Shown: positions 1 through 8,589 of the stretch, piece after piece
Layout of the letters: each line of letters starts with the position of its first letter
How positions within the stretch are numbered: the stretch's first letter is position 1
Assembly: GCA_964443225.1 (NCBI GenBank)
Contig: CAYUCC010000018.1
Location: 13,834 to 77,833, forward strand
Reading direction: 5' to 3'
Length of the DNA stretch: 64,000 nt
From: SSC4 sp964443225
GTDB taxonomy: Bacteria > Chloroflexota > Anaerolineae > SSC4 > Amarolineaceae
Program-made: the position numbers and the translations under genes
Notes under the pieces: generated by a model
The model's input: the letters and a program-made list of their open reading frames with translations, nothing else
What the model was told of the DNA's origin: nothing
The model's database searches: none

Positions 1-366
1 CACGATCGCACTCGCCGCCCAGGCACCCAAAAAGAACTGCCCTTCGGCACCGATGTTCCACAACTTCATACGAAACGCCACGGAACACGCCAGACCCACC
101 AGGATCAGGGGCGTCGCCTTGACGAGAGTGTCCGAAAAGACGCCCACGCTGCCAAAGGCCGCTTTCACGATGTGCCCGTAGGCGCGGATCGGCTCGCCGC
201 CAGCTACCTTGATGACCACACCGCCGATGATCAAGGCCACGACGAGAGCCAGGATCGACGTCAATGCCGGCATGGCCCGAGGGATGTTCATGCGTGGCTC
301 GATGCGCACGCGCCAGGGGAGTCGCGAATGCTCGTGTGCGTACGCGGGCGAATCACCGGCGGCCAT
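1..366 (-). CDS. BMP-type ABC transporter permease, N-terminal part (cut by window edge)
   Basis: Inner-membrane permease of a nucleoside/simple-sugar type importer. I translated it from the reverse complement. The 122 visible residues start at an ATG (364-366) and read into the window edge without a stop. A membrane segment lies at about residues 32-54. The stretch TPLILVGLACSVAF followed by KLWNIGAEGQ is typical of the permease that partners BMP lipoproteins (known for the family). It lies 83 bp downstream of the ATPase gene on the same strand, so it is the third gene of the operon. A second permease is expected beyond the left edge. The substrate is inferred from the adenine deaminase next door. 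Confidence 0.85.
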   Translation of the reverse strand, partial: MAAGDSPAYAHEHSRLPWRVRIEPRMNIPRAMPALTSILALVVALIIGGVVIKVAGGEPIRAYGHIVKAAFGSVGVFSDTLVKATPLILVGLACSVAFRMKLWNIGAEGQFFLGAWAASAIV

Positions 367-449
367 CTAGGGTCCGATCAGGGCGCATGATTGGTGCAGA
401 TGCCGCCCGTAACGTAAAAATGATGTCGAGTATCTGCCTCGATCGGGCA

Positions 450-1994
450 TCAGGGTGCCTCTTTCTCGGGCAGCGGCTCAAGCCGCGTGCCCGCCATCAT
501 CAATCCAAGCTGGTTGAGTGTCGCCTGCTCACCTGCCACTTCGCCCATCGTGCGACCTTCATAGATGCAGACAATACGATCGGACAGCGACATGATCTCC
601 TCAAGTTCTTCGGAGATCAACAAAATGGCGGCGCCGCGTGCGCGCTGCGCCAACAGAAGATGCTGCACCGCTTCGATTGCACCGACGTCGAGCCCGCGCG
701 TGGGCTGCACCGCCACGATCACGTCAGGTGAAGCGGTGATTTCGCGCGCCAGGATCAGCTTCTGCAGATTACCGCCCGACAGCAGCCGTGCCTGGACGTC
801 GATCGACGGCGCGACAATGTCGTATTCGGTCTTCGCTTGTTCCGTGGCGCGGCGGATCTCCGGCCGGTTGAGCACCCAGCGCCGGCTGATGGGGGGTTCC
901 TTGTAGCGCTTCATGATGTAGTTATCCGCCAGGTTGAGGCTGGGCGCCGAACCGACACCGGTGCGGTCCTCGGGCACGTGCGAAACGTGATGGCGAATCG
1001 CAACACTGGGCGGCTGCGAGCTCACGACGTCCTGATCAACCAGGACGCGACCGCCGGTGACGCCGCGCAGACCGGTGATCACCTGCGCCAGCTCGGACTG
1101 GCCGTTGCCCGCCACCCCGGCGACACCCACGATTTCCCCGGACCGCACGTGCAGCGAAAACTCGCGCAGGGCGGGCAGACCCCGATCGTTGAGTGCACTG
1201 ACATTCTGAACGTCGAGCAAAACCCGGCCAGGCTCCCGCGGCGGCTTCTCCACCGTAAAGACCACCTTACGACCCACCATGAGCTCTGCCAGTTGGGCCT
1301 TGGTCACGGCGTGCGCGTCGATGCCGCCAGCCGTCACGCGGCCGTGGCGCAGCACCGTAATGCGGTTGGCAATCGCAAGCACCTCGTCGAGTTTGTGACT
1401 GATGAAAACGATCGAATGGCCGCTGGCGGTCATGGCGCGCAGGGTGGTGAAGAGCTCGTCGACCTCCTGTGGCGTCAACACCGCCGTGGGCTCGTCCATG
1501 ATCAGGATGCGTGCCCCGCGGTACAGCATCTTGAGGATTTCGACCCGCTGCTGCTCACCGACCGACAGCTGCCAGATTTTGGCCTTGGGGTCAACGCGCA
1601 GGCCGTACTTCTCTTCGAGCGCGGCCACTTTGCGGTCCATGACGGGCAGGTTGATCAAAAAGCGTGGTTCGTCGAGACCGAGGAGAATGTTCTCGGTAAC
1701 CGTCTGTGATGGCACGAGCATGAAGTGCTGATGAACCATGCCCAAGCCCTGCGCGATGGCATCGCGGGGCGACCCAAAGTGAACGTGGGTGCCTTCGATG
1801 GAAATCACGCCGTCATCGGGCCGGTAGAGGCCGGCCAGAATGTTCATCAAGGTGCTTTTGCCGGCACCGTTTTCGCCGAGCAGGGCATGCACCTCACCCT
1901 GTTTCAGGTCGAAATCGACGTGATCGTTGGCCAACACGCCGGGAAACCGTTTGACGATGCCGCGCATTTCGACGGCCAGTGGGACTTCGGGCAT
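450..1994 (-). CDS. ABC transporter ATPase, two nucleotide-binding domains, nucleoside/sugar type
   Basis: Energises the importer formed with the BMP lipoprotein and the edge-truncated permease. It is 514 residues when started at the ATG at 1992-1994, which gives MPEVPLAVEM. The longer upstream reading frame adds 61 residues that look non-coding. Domain 1 has Walker A GENGAGKST at residues 40-48, the signature LSVGEQQR and Walker B LIMDEPTAVLTP. Domain 2 has the degenerate loop GVAGNGQSE, the signature LSGGNLQK and VQPTRGLDV. A canonical first site and a modified second site are usual in RbsA/YufO-like tandem ATPases. It lies 125 bp after the lipoprotein gene. Confidence 0.92.
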   Translation of the reverse strand: MPEVPLAVEMRGIVKRFPGVLANDHVDFDLKQGEVHALLGENGAGKSTLMNILAGLYRPDDGVISIEGTHVHFGSPRDAIAQGLGMVHQHFMLVPSQTVTENILLGLDEPRFLINLPVMDRKVAALEEKYGLRVDPKAKIWQLSVGEQQRVEILKMLYRGARILIMDEPTAVLTPQEVDELFTTLRAMTASGHSIVFISHKLDEVLAIANRITVLRHGRVTAGGIDAHAVTKAQLAELMVGRKVVFTVEKPPREPGRVLLDVQNVSALNDRGLPALREFSLHVRSGEIVGVAGVAGNGQSELAQVITGLRGVTGGRVLVDQDVVSSQPPSVAIRHHVSHVPEDRTGVGSAPSLNLADNYIMKRYKEPPISRRWVLNRPEIRRATEQAKTEYDIVAPSIDVQARLLSGGNLQKLILAREITASPDVIVAVQPTRGLDVGAIEAVQHLLLAQRARGAAILLISEELEEIMSLSDRIVCIYEGRTMGEVAGEQATLNQLGLMMAGTRLEPLPEKEAP

Positions 1995-2119
1995 CGGCAC
2001 CTCGCGCTTGGGAGGCAGCGCCTGGTGGGTGCGGGCCGTCGCTGGTCTGCACCCACCAGGTGAGCAGCTGTGGCACACCGCTGCGCCACGGGGCAATGTG
2101 GCGCTGTGCCAGTGATTTG

Positions 2120-3376
2120 TTATTCGGGCAGCTCGGCGTTGATGCCGTCGGCCCACCACTTCATGCAGTACTCGCACTCCAGCCCAGGGGCACCCGGCGG
2201 GAACTGGTCGAGGTCGGCCTGCACCATCTTCTCACCGGCGGGCACAACCACGTTACCCTGGTTGTCTTTGATCTCGCCGGCAAACACGTCGAAGCGGGTG
2301 AATTCGCCAGACAGCATCCTGGCAAGGGTATCCTTGACTTCCTGGACGACTTCGGGCGGCAGACTCTCGACACCCGATGGCAGGGTCTCACCTTCCATGA
2401 ATCCAAACAGACCCAGGGCACCGGTGTCGGCGTCGAAGTACTGCCAGCCCGCTTTGTATGTGCCGTCCTTGACCTGTTTGGCGATGTCGGCGTAGACCGG
2501 ACCCCAGTTCCAGTACGGCGCCGTGAGGCAGCGCTCCACCTTGCAGGACCCGTACCAGTCGTAGGTCACGCCCCATTTACCCTTCTCCTGGGCGACGTCG
2601 GCCACGGCTGGTGTGTCGGCACCGGTAAACACCACCTGTGCCCCGGCATCGAAGAGGGAGGCAGCCGCTTCCTTCTCGATCACCGGGTCGTGCCAGGTAT
2701 TGATCATGCGCACGTCCATGGTGCACTCAGGGCAGGTCTTTTTCATACCCAACGCAATGGCGTTGCCCAGGCGCAGCTCTTCGGGAATGGGGAAGGTCGC
2801 CATGTAACCCAGTTTGGGATTACCATCGGCCTTGGCGCGTGCGCCGGCCAGCATACCCGCCAGGTATTTCATGTTTTCCATGGCCCCAAACAGGTTGCCG
2901 AAGTTCGTAGTGTTCGACTTGTAACCGCTGATGTGGATGAACATCGTATCCGGAAACTCGCCCGCTACGATTTCCATGGGATCCATGAAACCGAAGGAGG
3001 TGCCGTAGATCAGGTCGAACCCCTTGCGGGCCAGGCTGCGAAATACCTGCTCCGAGTCGGTTCCTTCCGGCACGTTTTCGACGTAGGCCACGTGCATGTC
3101 AGCGTTGTTTTGGGCAATGTACTCGAGACCCTCGTAGTGCGCCTGGCTCCAGCCGCCATCGTCGTGCGGCCCGATCAACACCATGGCGACGTTGAACTTG
3201 CCTTCTACTACGTCAGGGATTTGCAGCCCACCGCCGGTGGCCGCTGTGGGCTCGGGCGCAGCTGCGGTCTCGGCGGGCGGCGCCTGGGTAGCCGGGGCTG
3301 TCGCGGTGCACGCCCCCAACATCATGGACACGATCACGAGCAGGGAGACAATCCCCCACCATCGTTTGGCAATCAT
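2120..3376 (-). CDS. BMP family substrate-binding lipoprotein (purine nucleoside type)
   Basis: Extracytoplasmic binding protein that delivers ligand to the ATPase/permease encoded downstream. It is 418 residues from the ATG at 3374-3376, with an AGGAGG ribosome site just upstream. The N-terminus is a lipoprotein signal with lipobox LGAC (MIAKRWWGIVSLLV, then MMLGACTATA), followed by a Pro/Ala/Thr-rich linker. The body carries BMP/PnrA-type blocks such as MVLIGPHDDGGWSQAHYEGL and LIYGTSFGFMDP. Family members bind purine nucleosides. Divergent adenine deaminase fits purine salvage, but the exact ligand is not shown by the sequence. Confidence 0.92.
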   Translation of the reverse strand: MIAKRWWGIVSLLVIVSMMLGACTATAPATQAPPAETAAAPEPTAATGGGLQIPDVVEGKFNVAMVLIGPHDDGGWSQAHYEGLEYIAQNNADMHVAYVENVPEGTDSEQVFRSLARKGFDLIYGTSFGFMDPMEIVAGEFPDTMFIHISGYKSNTTNFGNLFGAMENMKYLAGMLAGARAKADGNPKLGYMATFPIPEELRLGNAIALGMKKTCPECTMDVRMINTWHDPVIEKEAAASLFDAGAQVVFTGADTPAVADVAQEKGKWGVTYDWYGSCKVERCLTAPYWNWGPVYADIAKQVKDGTYKAGWQYFDADTGALGLFGFMEGETLPSGVESLPPEVVQEVKDTLARMLSGEFTRFDVFAGEIKDNQGNVVVPAGEKMVQADLDQFPPGAPGLECEYCMKWWADGINAELPE

Positions 3377-3494
3377 CTGCGAAAATCCTCCTTTTCGACA
3401 CTGACGACGTCGAACTTGCGATGCGATAGTACGAACACATGACGGGTGCGAGGGTGCGGTGACGAATGACGGGCGGCGCAGGGAGCCAGATGTG

Positions 3495-3540
3495 AATTCA
3501 AGATACACGATCATGCCTAAAATGTCAATTCAAGAATTGA
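3495..3540. promoter_or_regulatory. Candidate operator in the bmp/ade divergent gap
   Basis: TCAATTC (3525-3531) and GAATTGA (3534-3540) form a 7-bp inverted repeat with a 2-nt spacer that overlaps the -35 position of the adenine deaminase promoter. The half-site AATTCAAGA occurs at 3527-3535 and again at 3495-3503. The two copies are 32 bp apart, about three helical turns. This layout suits a dimeric repressor controlling both directions. The regulator is not in the window; function is inferred. Confidence 0.4.
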
Positions 3541-3557
3541 ATAAAGTATGCTATAAT
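3529..3557 (+). promoter_or_regulatory. Extended -10 promoter of adenine deaminase
   Basis: TATAAT at 3552-3557 is preceded by TGC (3549-3551), an extended -10. The best -35 at 17 bp is TTCAAG (3529-3534), which is weak, as extended -10 promoters tolerate. Transcription would start near 3564, right at the AAGGAG site (3565-3570). The predicted untranslated leader is therefore under 20 nt. Confidence 0.6.
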
Positions 3558-3581
3558 TACGCCCAAGGAGAAACACGACGG

Positions 3582-5297
3582 ATGGAACTCACAGACCTGC
3601 TGGCTGTCGCGCGGGGTGACATGCCTGCCGACCTGATTCTACGTTATGCCCGACTGGTCAACGTTTTTTCGGGCACCATCGAAGAGACTGATATCGTGGT
3701 GGCCGGTGGTTGTATTGCCGCCCTGGGCCCAGGTTACGCCGCCCAGGCGACAGAGGACCTGGGTGGCCAGTACGTGGCACCCGGCCTCATCGACGCCCAC
3801 GTACACATCGAAAGCTCCCTCTGTACGGTCCCTGAATTTACACGCGCCGTCCTGCCGCGCGGCACCACGACCGTGGTGATCGATCCCCACGAGGTCGCGA
3901 ACGTGCTCGGCCTCGAAGGCATCGGCTATATGCTCGAAACGGCCAAATATGGCCCGCTCAATGTTTATGTCAATGTGCCGTCCTGCGTGCCGGCGACGCA
4001 CATGGCCACCGCCGGGGCGCGCCTGGAGGCCGAGCAGTTGGTCGACCTGCGCCACAACCCGTGGGTCATTGGCCTGGCCGAAGTCATGAACTATCCCGGC
4101 GTGATTCAGGGTGATGCGGAAGTGCTGCGTAAAATTGCCGCGTTTCAAGGTCGCCCGGTCGATGGCCATGCGCCGGGCGTACGCGGGCGCGCCCTCCAGG
4201 CCTACGCCGCGACCCGCATCGGGTCCGACCACGAGTGCACCACCGTGACGGAAGCTGCCGAAAAACTGCGCCTGGGCCTGTACGTCTTGATCCGCGAAGC
4301 GAGCAATGCGCACAACCTGCGGGCCTTACTGCCGCTGATCACACCCGCCAACAGCCGGCGCATCTGTTTTTGCACGGATGACCGGCAGCCCGCCGACCTC
4401 CTGGACGAAGGGGGCATCGACTTCATGGTACGCACGGCCATCCAGCTCGGTGTGCCGCCCATCACCGCCATCCAGATGGCGACCCTCAATACGAGCGAGT
4501 GGTTTGGCCTGCGTGACGCCGGCACCGTGGCGCCCGGGCGCCGCGCCGATTTGATTGTTTTCGACTCGCCGGAGACTTTCTCCGTACGCCAGGTCTACCG
4601 CGCCGGGCAGTTGATTGCCGTCGACGGCGAGATGCTGCCCTGGCCGGAAGGTCGTCTGCGCCCCAAGCCCGTCGTGCGTGGGTCGATGAATGTCGATTGG
4701 GACCGCGTCGATTTCACCATACCAGCACAAGGCCGCCGTCTGCGTGTCATCGGCGCCGTTCAGGACCAGATCATCACCGAGCACCTTGTGATGGAAGCAG
4801 CGGTCATCGACGGTCTGGCGGTGACCGACGCGTCCCGCGACCTGGCCAAAATGGCGGTCATCGAGCGGCACCACAGCAGCGGCCACGTGGGCCTCGGTTT
4901 CATTGCCCACACCGGTTTGCAGCGCGGCGCCATGGCCGGTACCGTCGCCCACGACCATCACAACCTGGTGGTGATCGGTGCCGACGACGTGAGCATGCAC
5001 ACCGCTGCCCGTGCCGTCGGGGCGATGAAGGGTGGATTGGCGGTCGCATTGGGGGATCAGGTCCTGGCCAGGCTGCCTTTGCCCGTCATGGGTCTAATGT
5101 CGGACCAGTCCATCACCGAGGTACGCCGCGGGTACGACGGGCTGCTGGCCGCCGCCCACGCCCTGGGTGCCACGGCGCACGATCCGTTCATGGCGATGAG
5201 CTTTTCGGCACTGGAGGTAATCCCACACCTCAAGCTCACCGACCTGGGTTTGGTGGACGTGGATGAGTTTGCGATTGTGCCGTTGTGGGTGGAGTAG
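3582..5297 (+). CDS. ade: Adenine deaminase
   Basis: Hydrolyses adenine to hypoxanthine and ammonia (purine salvage, cytoplasmic). It is 571 residues, normal for the family, starting at ATG 3582 with AAGGAG 11 bp upstream; earlier in-frame starts precede the promoter. The amidohydrolase metal site HVHIESS follows APGLIDA. Further blocks are VIDPHEVANVLG, GHAPGVRG, GSDHECTT and CFCTDDRQPADLL. The C-terminal half contains RHHSSGHVGLGF-like and AHDHHNL blocks typical of AdeC-type enzymes. It is divergent from a BMP-type ABC importer, suggesting uptake and deamination of purines as one pathway (inference). Confidence 0.95.
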   Translation: MELTDLLAVARGDMPADLILRYARLVNVFSGTIEETDIVVAGGCIAALGPGYAAQATEDLGGQYVAPGLIDAHVHIESSLCTVPEFTRAVLPRGTTTVVIDPHEVANVLGLEGIGYMLETAKYGPLNVYVNVPSCVPATHMATAGARLEAEQLVDLRHNPWVIGLAEVMNYPGVIQGDAEVLRKIAAFQGRPVDGHAPGVRGRALQAYAATRIGSDHECTTVTEAAEKLRLGLYVLIREASNAHNLRALLPLITPANSRRICFCTDDRQPADLLDEGGIDFMVRTAIQLGVPPITAIQMATLNTSEWFGLRDAGTVAPGRRADLIVFDSPETFSVRQVYRAGQLIAVDGEMLPWPEGRLRPKPVVRGSMNVDWDRVDFTIPAQGRRLRVIGAVQDQIITEHLVMEAAVIDGLAVTDASRDLAKMAVIERHHSSGHVGLGFIAHTGLQRGAMAGTVAHDHHNLVVIGADDVSMHTAARAVGAMKGGLAVALGDQVLARLPLPVMGLMSDQSITEVRRGYDGLLAAAHALGATAHDPFMAMSFSALEVIPHLKLTDLGLVDVDEFAIVPLWVE

Positions 5298-5424
5298 GGA
5301 GAAGGGAGTAGGGAGTAGGGGATCAAATGGAATGCCACGTGGCCCATTCGTTCATTCGTTCTGCCGCAGGCATTCCTTGACGGCCGCGCCCTGGATGGGC
5401 GATGGACCAACGCGGGACCACTTC

Positions 5425-5453
5425 TTGACACTGGCACACGTACCATCTACAAT
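5425..5453 (+). promoter_or_regulatory. Sigma70-type promoter of the DUF1269-like gene
   Basis: A perfect -35 TTGACA (5425-5430), a 17-bp spacer and -10 TACAAT (5448-5453) give a start near 5460, about 40 nt ahead of the ATG at 5502. The rest of the 5298-5501 gap holds a short GGGAGTAGGGAGTAG repeat (about 5299-5321) and nothing else recognisable. Confidence 0.75.
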
Positions 5454-5501
5454 ACAGCTGCCGCTTTCCGTATCCACCTGCTCATTCAAAGGAGTGTTAT
5501 C

Positions 5502-6050
5502 ATGGCCGACATGGATTACAGTTTCGTCGTTGTGCGTTTTCCCAGCATCGAGCGGGCCGAACAGGGTCTGGGTGACATTCAACAGCTGGCAAAAGAAAAG
5601 GCCATCAAACCCAAGGATTTGGTCATCGTGTCGAAAACTGACGATGGCAAGCTCAAGCTGCACAAAACCAAGAGCATCGGCAAATCTGCACTCAAGGTTG
5701 GCGTAGCGGGGTTGATCGTTGGTGCCGTCGTGGGCGGACCTGTCATTTGGGCGGCAGCGGGTGCGGTGGCGGGCGGTATGGCGCGCTGGACGCAAGGTCC
5801 CATCAAGGACGATCTGGCCAAAGAGTTTGGCGAGAAGCTGGAACCCGGCCAGGCCGCACTGTGTGGCTTGATTTCCGAATACGACATTGCCGAAGTCCGC
5901 AGCCGGCTCAAGGCGCAGTATCCAGACACCGAGATGATTGCGCACGAACTGCCTGAAAAGGACGTCAATTTATTGGGCGAGGCGCTCGATTCCGGCGACC
6001 TGCTGCTCGAAACCAACCAGGCCGGCCACCTCGGCGTCATCGCTGCTTAA
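5502..6050 (+). CDS. DUF1269-like membrane-associated protein
   Basis: 182 residues starting at ATG 5502 with AAAGGAG upstream. The middle holds a glycine/alanine-rich hydrophobic hairpin (about residues 66-92, VGVAGLIVGAVVGG then AAAGAVAGGMA). Charged alpha/beta segments flank it. This matches the layout of DUF1269 proteins, for which no firm function is known; stress or membrane association is often suggested. It stands alone behind a strong promoter, so it is probably a monocistronic, well-expressed gene. Confidence 0.75.
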   Translation: MADMDYSFVVVRFPSIERAEQGLGDIQQLAKEKAIKPKDLVIVSKTDDGKLKLHKTKSIGKSALKVGVAGLIVGAVVGGPVIWAAAGAVAGGMARWTQGPIKDDLAKEFGEKLEPGQAALCGLISEYDIAEVRSRLKAQYPDTEMIAHELPEKDVNLLGEALDSGDLLLETNQAGHLGVIAA

Positions 6051-6069
6051 GTCTCAGCGTTGCCTGAAC

Positions 6070-6186
6070 CTTCGTGCCTTAGCGCAATTTTGCGCCTGTA
6101 CGTGCGTGCCTTCATGTGCCTTCATGTGCCTTCTCGCCTCACGGCGCATGTCTTCGTGCGCACGGCTTCGTGTCTTTGTGGTTAGA
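6070..6186. repeat. Degenerate CTTCGTGCCTT / CTTTGTGGTT repeat
   Basis: The gap after the DUF1269-like gene is a run of near repeats of TTCGTGCCTT, TTCATGTGCC and CTTTGTGGTTA. The same wording recurs at 35300-35383, 38744-38817, 45397-45540 and 47594-47650. It appears to be a dispersed non-coding repeat of this genome; no function is visible. Confidence 0.5.
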
Positions 6187-6206
6187 AATGGTCTGGGACA
6201 CCACCT

Positions 6207-7061
6207 ATGGAACTCTCAACCGACGGGACCCTCCAACTGACTTCGTACGCTGGGTTGCACACCATTTTGGACGAACCAACCAGCACATTTCTGTCCGTCG
6301 GTGGCATCTGTCTGGTCGAGGATGCGTGCTACCTGGTGTTCCGCGACCGACGTGATGTGGTGCGCTGTCGCGTACAGGCGCCCCATCCCAACCGTGCCCT
6401 GCGCTGGTTCCGCCAGGCACCGTGCCCGGTACAGTCCGGTTACGCCGGCCTCACCTTCGACCCCACGCAGCGCCGCTTCTACGCCCTTGCCAACGCTGTC
6501 CACGACAACGACAGCAACAGCCGACCCGCCATCGATGCCTATGACGACAGCTTTCGTTTTGTGGAACGGCGAGCCGTCGACTTCCCCGTGAAAACGAATC
6601 ACCCCGGCTTCGTGGCCGTGAGTTGGGCATCCCACTCCGGCCACGACTACCTGTTCATTTTGTGCAGCACCTACAAATGCCGGCCGGGCAAAGCCGGTCG
6701 CAAGCCAGGCGGCGGCCGCATCCACGTCTTCCGCCAGGGTCCCACACGCTGGGAACACGTACGCCGTCTCAATCTTCCCAAGTCCGTTCTCTTCGACGGT
6801 TTCGCCAGCATGGACCTGCTGGGTGACCGCCTCGTGGCAGCCGCCCACGACGCCCCCCTGCTCTGGGTCGGCCAACTCACGCCTGACAGCCTCGATCTCC
6901 TCGACGACGGCACCCTCTACGAGCTGCCCCACGACGAAGAAGACCATCCACTGGCCGAGGCCATAACCAGCGTCACCTGGCTGGACAACGACACCCTCCT
7001 CACCACCACCAACGGACCCACCCCACAACTTCTCACCCTCTCCCTACCAACCCACAACTAA
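6207..7061 (+). CDS. Hypothetical protein, possible beta-propeller
   Basis: 284 residues with no family I recognise with confidence. It has no signal peptide or membrane segment. It is rich in short beta-strand-like stretches ending in aromatic or charged residues (FLSVGGICLVEDACYLVF, DYLFILCSTYK, DRLVAAAHDAPLLWVGQL, SVTWLDNDTLLTTT). These resemble successive blades of a WD40/Kelch-like propeller, but no diagnostic repeat motif is seen. The ATG at 6207 lacks a clear ribosome site. Codon use and GC match the neighbours, so it is probably a real gene. Confidence 0.6.
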   Translation: MELSTDGTLQLTSYAGLHTILDEPTSTFLSVGGICLVEDACYLVFRDRRDVVRCRVQAPHPNRALRWFRQAPCPVQSGYAGLTFDPTQRRFYALANAVHDNDSNSRPAIDAYDDSFRFVERRAVDFPVKTNHPGFVAVSWASHSGHDYLFILCSTYKCRPGKAGRKPGGGRIHVFRQGPTRWEHVRRLNLPKSVLFDGFASMDLLGDRLVAAAHDAPLLWVGQLTPDSLDLLDDGTLYELPHDEEDHPLAEAITSVTWLDNDTLLTTTNGPTPQLLTLSLPTHN

Positions 7062-7273
7062 CCAATCCGTTCCCTCAATCCGTTCCAATCCGTTCCCCAA
7101 ATCCGTTCAATCCGTTCCCTCAATCCGTTGACAGCAATCCGTTCCCATCCGTTCCCATCCGTTCCCAATTTCGTTCAATCCGTTCCCCAAATCCGTTGAC
7201 AGTAATCCGTTCCCATCCGTTCCCAATTCCGTTCAATCCGTTCCCCGAATTCGTTGACAGTAATCCGTTCCTA
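7062..7273. repeat. AATCCGTTCCC repeat array
   Basis: Imperfect tandem array built from AATCCGTTC and CATCCGTTCCC units. A TTGACAG block recurs at 7128, 7196 and 7254, giving a higher-order period of about 58-68 bp. The same units occur inverted at 47424-47553. It is non-coding, lying between two convergent genes. Confidence 0.7.
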
Positions 7274-7279
7274 CTCCGT

Positions 7280-7303
7280 ACGAGTACGAGTACGAGTACG
7301 AGT
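7280..7303. repeat. ACGAGT hexanucleotide repeat, 4 copies
   Basis: Four perfect head-to-tail copies of ACGAGT, immediately followed by GTACTCC-like sequence related to the GGGAGTAC repeats at 5299-5321 and 47219-47263. It abuts the stop codon of the acyltransferase gene at 7316. Confidence 0.7.
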
Positions 7304-7315
7304 AGGACGGGTCAC

Positions 7316-8221
7316 CTACTCCGTACTCCCTCCCCCCACATGCTCCCGCATCAACGCCTGCGCGCGCGCCAAAATCTGCGCCGGCACGTCAGGTCCCGGC
7401 AAATCAGCCAGCGACAGCGGCGGCGCAAACGAAATGCGCGGCACAGGTCGAAACGTGCGCGGCAGCACCAGCTGCTGCACGATCTGCAGCACCTCCGCCA
7501 ACTTGCGCTGCTGCCACGGCTCACGCTGCAAGCGGGTTAACGGGCTGTGCGCCCAGTGGGGTGCCATCACCCCACTGACGACCGCCAGTACCAGTTGGGT
7601 TGCCGGCGCCGCTCGCAGCATGATCTCGGCACTCGGATGCCACTGCGCAAGTGCCTCCATCGCGCCGGGCAACACGTCTGGATCGGGATCGACCAGCCCG
7701 CTGCCAGGTACCAGCAGAACACCACCGCGCCGCAGGTGACGGATCGCCTGGCGCAGACTGCGCATCCGCCCGTAGGGTTCGTCGGTCACCTCGATGATCA
7801 CGTCACGCACGTGCGGCAGGGCTCGCAGCAGCGGCACGCCGCTGCCGATAAGCTTGACATCCTGGCGCGGCAAACAGGCCGCCAGCAAGGCCAGATCATA
7901 CGCACCCGGGTGATTCGACACAATCAATAAACCGCCCCTGGCCGGCAAATGCGTCAGGCCCCGCACCCGGATCCCCTTTACAAACCGCGGCAGGATCTCC
8001 CATACCGCCCCCACGACACCCTCCCGCGCTGCACACACCTCGAAGCGCAGCAGAAGGCCAGCCAAAAAACGGGCCGGCAGCCACAACAGCACCACCAGCA
8101 GGGGACGATACCACCCAGCAGGTCGCAGCCCAAATGCCACCAGCACCTCGTCGATGACGTACCCCGTGAGTTCAGAGACCGCCGGCACGTCCGACGTTGA
8201 TGTTTCTTCCTGATTTGTCAT
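7316..8221 (-). CDS. PlsC-like phospholipid/glycerol acyltransferase
   Basis: Likely transfers an acyl chain to a glycerolipid or related acceptor at the membrane. It is about 301 residues from ATG 8221 (MTNQEETSTS); a GTG at 8242 would add seven residues, and neither start has a clear ribosome site. A hydrophobic segment (WYRPLLVVLLWLPARFLAGLLL) precedes the catalytic HX4D motif in LIVSNHPGAYD. This is followed by a conserved-type PGS block (LLVPGSGLVDPDPDV). It is monocistronic, convergent with the hypothetical gene at 6207-7061. The substrate cannot be told from the sequence. Confidence 0.8.
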   Translation of the reverse strand: MTNQEETSTSDVPAVSELTGYVIDEVLVAFGLRPAGWYRPLLVVLLWLPARFLAGLLLRFEVCAAREGVVGAVWEILPRFVKGIRVRGLTHLPARGGLLIVSNHPGAYDLALLAACLPRQDVKLIGSGVPLLRALPHVRDVIIEVTDEPYGRMRSLRQAIRHLRRGGVLLVPGSGLVDPDPDVLPGAMEALAQWHPSAEIMLRAAPATQLVLAVVSGVMAPHWAHSPLTRLQREPWQQRKLAEVLQIVQQLVLPRTFRPVPRISFAPPLSLADLPGPDVPAQILARAQALMREHVGGGSTE

Positions 8222-8343
8222 TCGTTGATTCGTTGACCCCACGCGCTCGTTCGTTGACAGCCCTTCACGTTCCCATAGACGGCGCGCTCCATGCGCGTGT
8301 TAACACCCTCATTCGTGAATGGCCCATTTGCGTAATCGTAGTG

Positions 8344-8349
8344 ATTATA
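8344..8349 (-). promoter_or_regulatory. Possible -10 for the acyltransferase
   Basis: The minus strand reads TATAAT at 8349-8344, about 120 bp ahead of the acyltransferase start. The -35 position (AGGTTG-like) is poor. The gap 8222-8485 otherwise holds only short ATTCGTTGA-type repeats. Confidence 0.35.
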
Positions 8350-8485
8350 GCAGCCTTGGTGAATTCAACCTCAGCGGCACCATCGGGTGTCATTGAGTCC
8401 CTGGCGTCACAGTGACCACGTGGCCAGACCATCAGCGACCCGACGCCCGCTGATGGCGAATCGATCGTCAGGTCACCACTGCGAT

Positions 8486-8514
8486 TTGACAGAACTGCGA
8501 TGGCGTGATACACT
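8486..8514 (+). promoter_or_regulatory. Strong sigma70-type promoter of the cold-shock gene
   Basis: Perfect TTGACA (8486-8491), 17-bp spacer, TACACT (8509-8514). Transcription should start near 8521, giving a leader of about 130 nt before the ATG at 8652. Long leaders are usual for cold-shock genes. The same -35/-10 pair occurs ahead of the FMN riboswitch. Confidence 0.8.
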
Positions 8515-8557
8515 CTCACCCCGTAGGACAAAGGCAGTATCTATTCGGTTGTTGAGT

Positions 8558-8589
8558 AGCCGCCAGGTCTTTGGTGGCTCCTTTTTTTT
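8558..8589 (+). terminator. Intrinsic terminator inside the cold-shock leader (attenuator candidate)
   Basis: AGCCGCCA (8558-8565), a 6-nt loop and TGGTGGCT (8572-8579) form an 8-bp stem with one G-U pair. CC and then eight T (8582-8589) follow. It lies between the promoter and the start codon, so full-length mRNA requires read-through. Cold-shock proteins are known antiterminators in other bacteria, so autoregulation by attenuation is plausible (inference). Confidence 0.7.

Noticed and set aside
1994..2177. 61-residue N-terminal extension of the ABC ATPase
   Set aside because: The extension lacks ATPase features and overlaps the gap after the lipoprotein gene. The ATG at 1994 is followed at once by the ABC fold.
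1979..3442. 487-codon open frame on the plus strand
   Set aside because: It lies antisense to the ATPase and BMP lipoprotein genes, which have clear motifs and ribosome sites. High GC produces such frames.
7062..7273. Possible CRISPR array
   Set aside because: Units are short, imperfect and contiguous with no unique spacers of constant length, and no cas genes are nearby.
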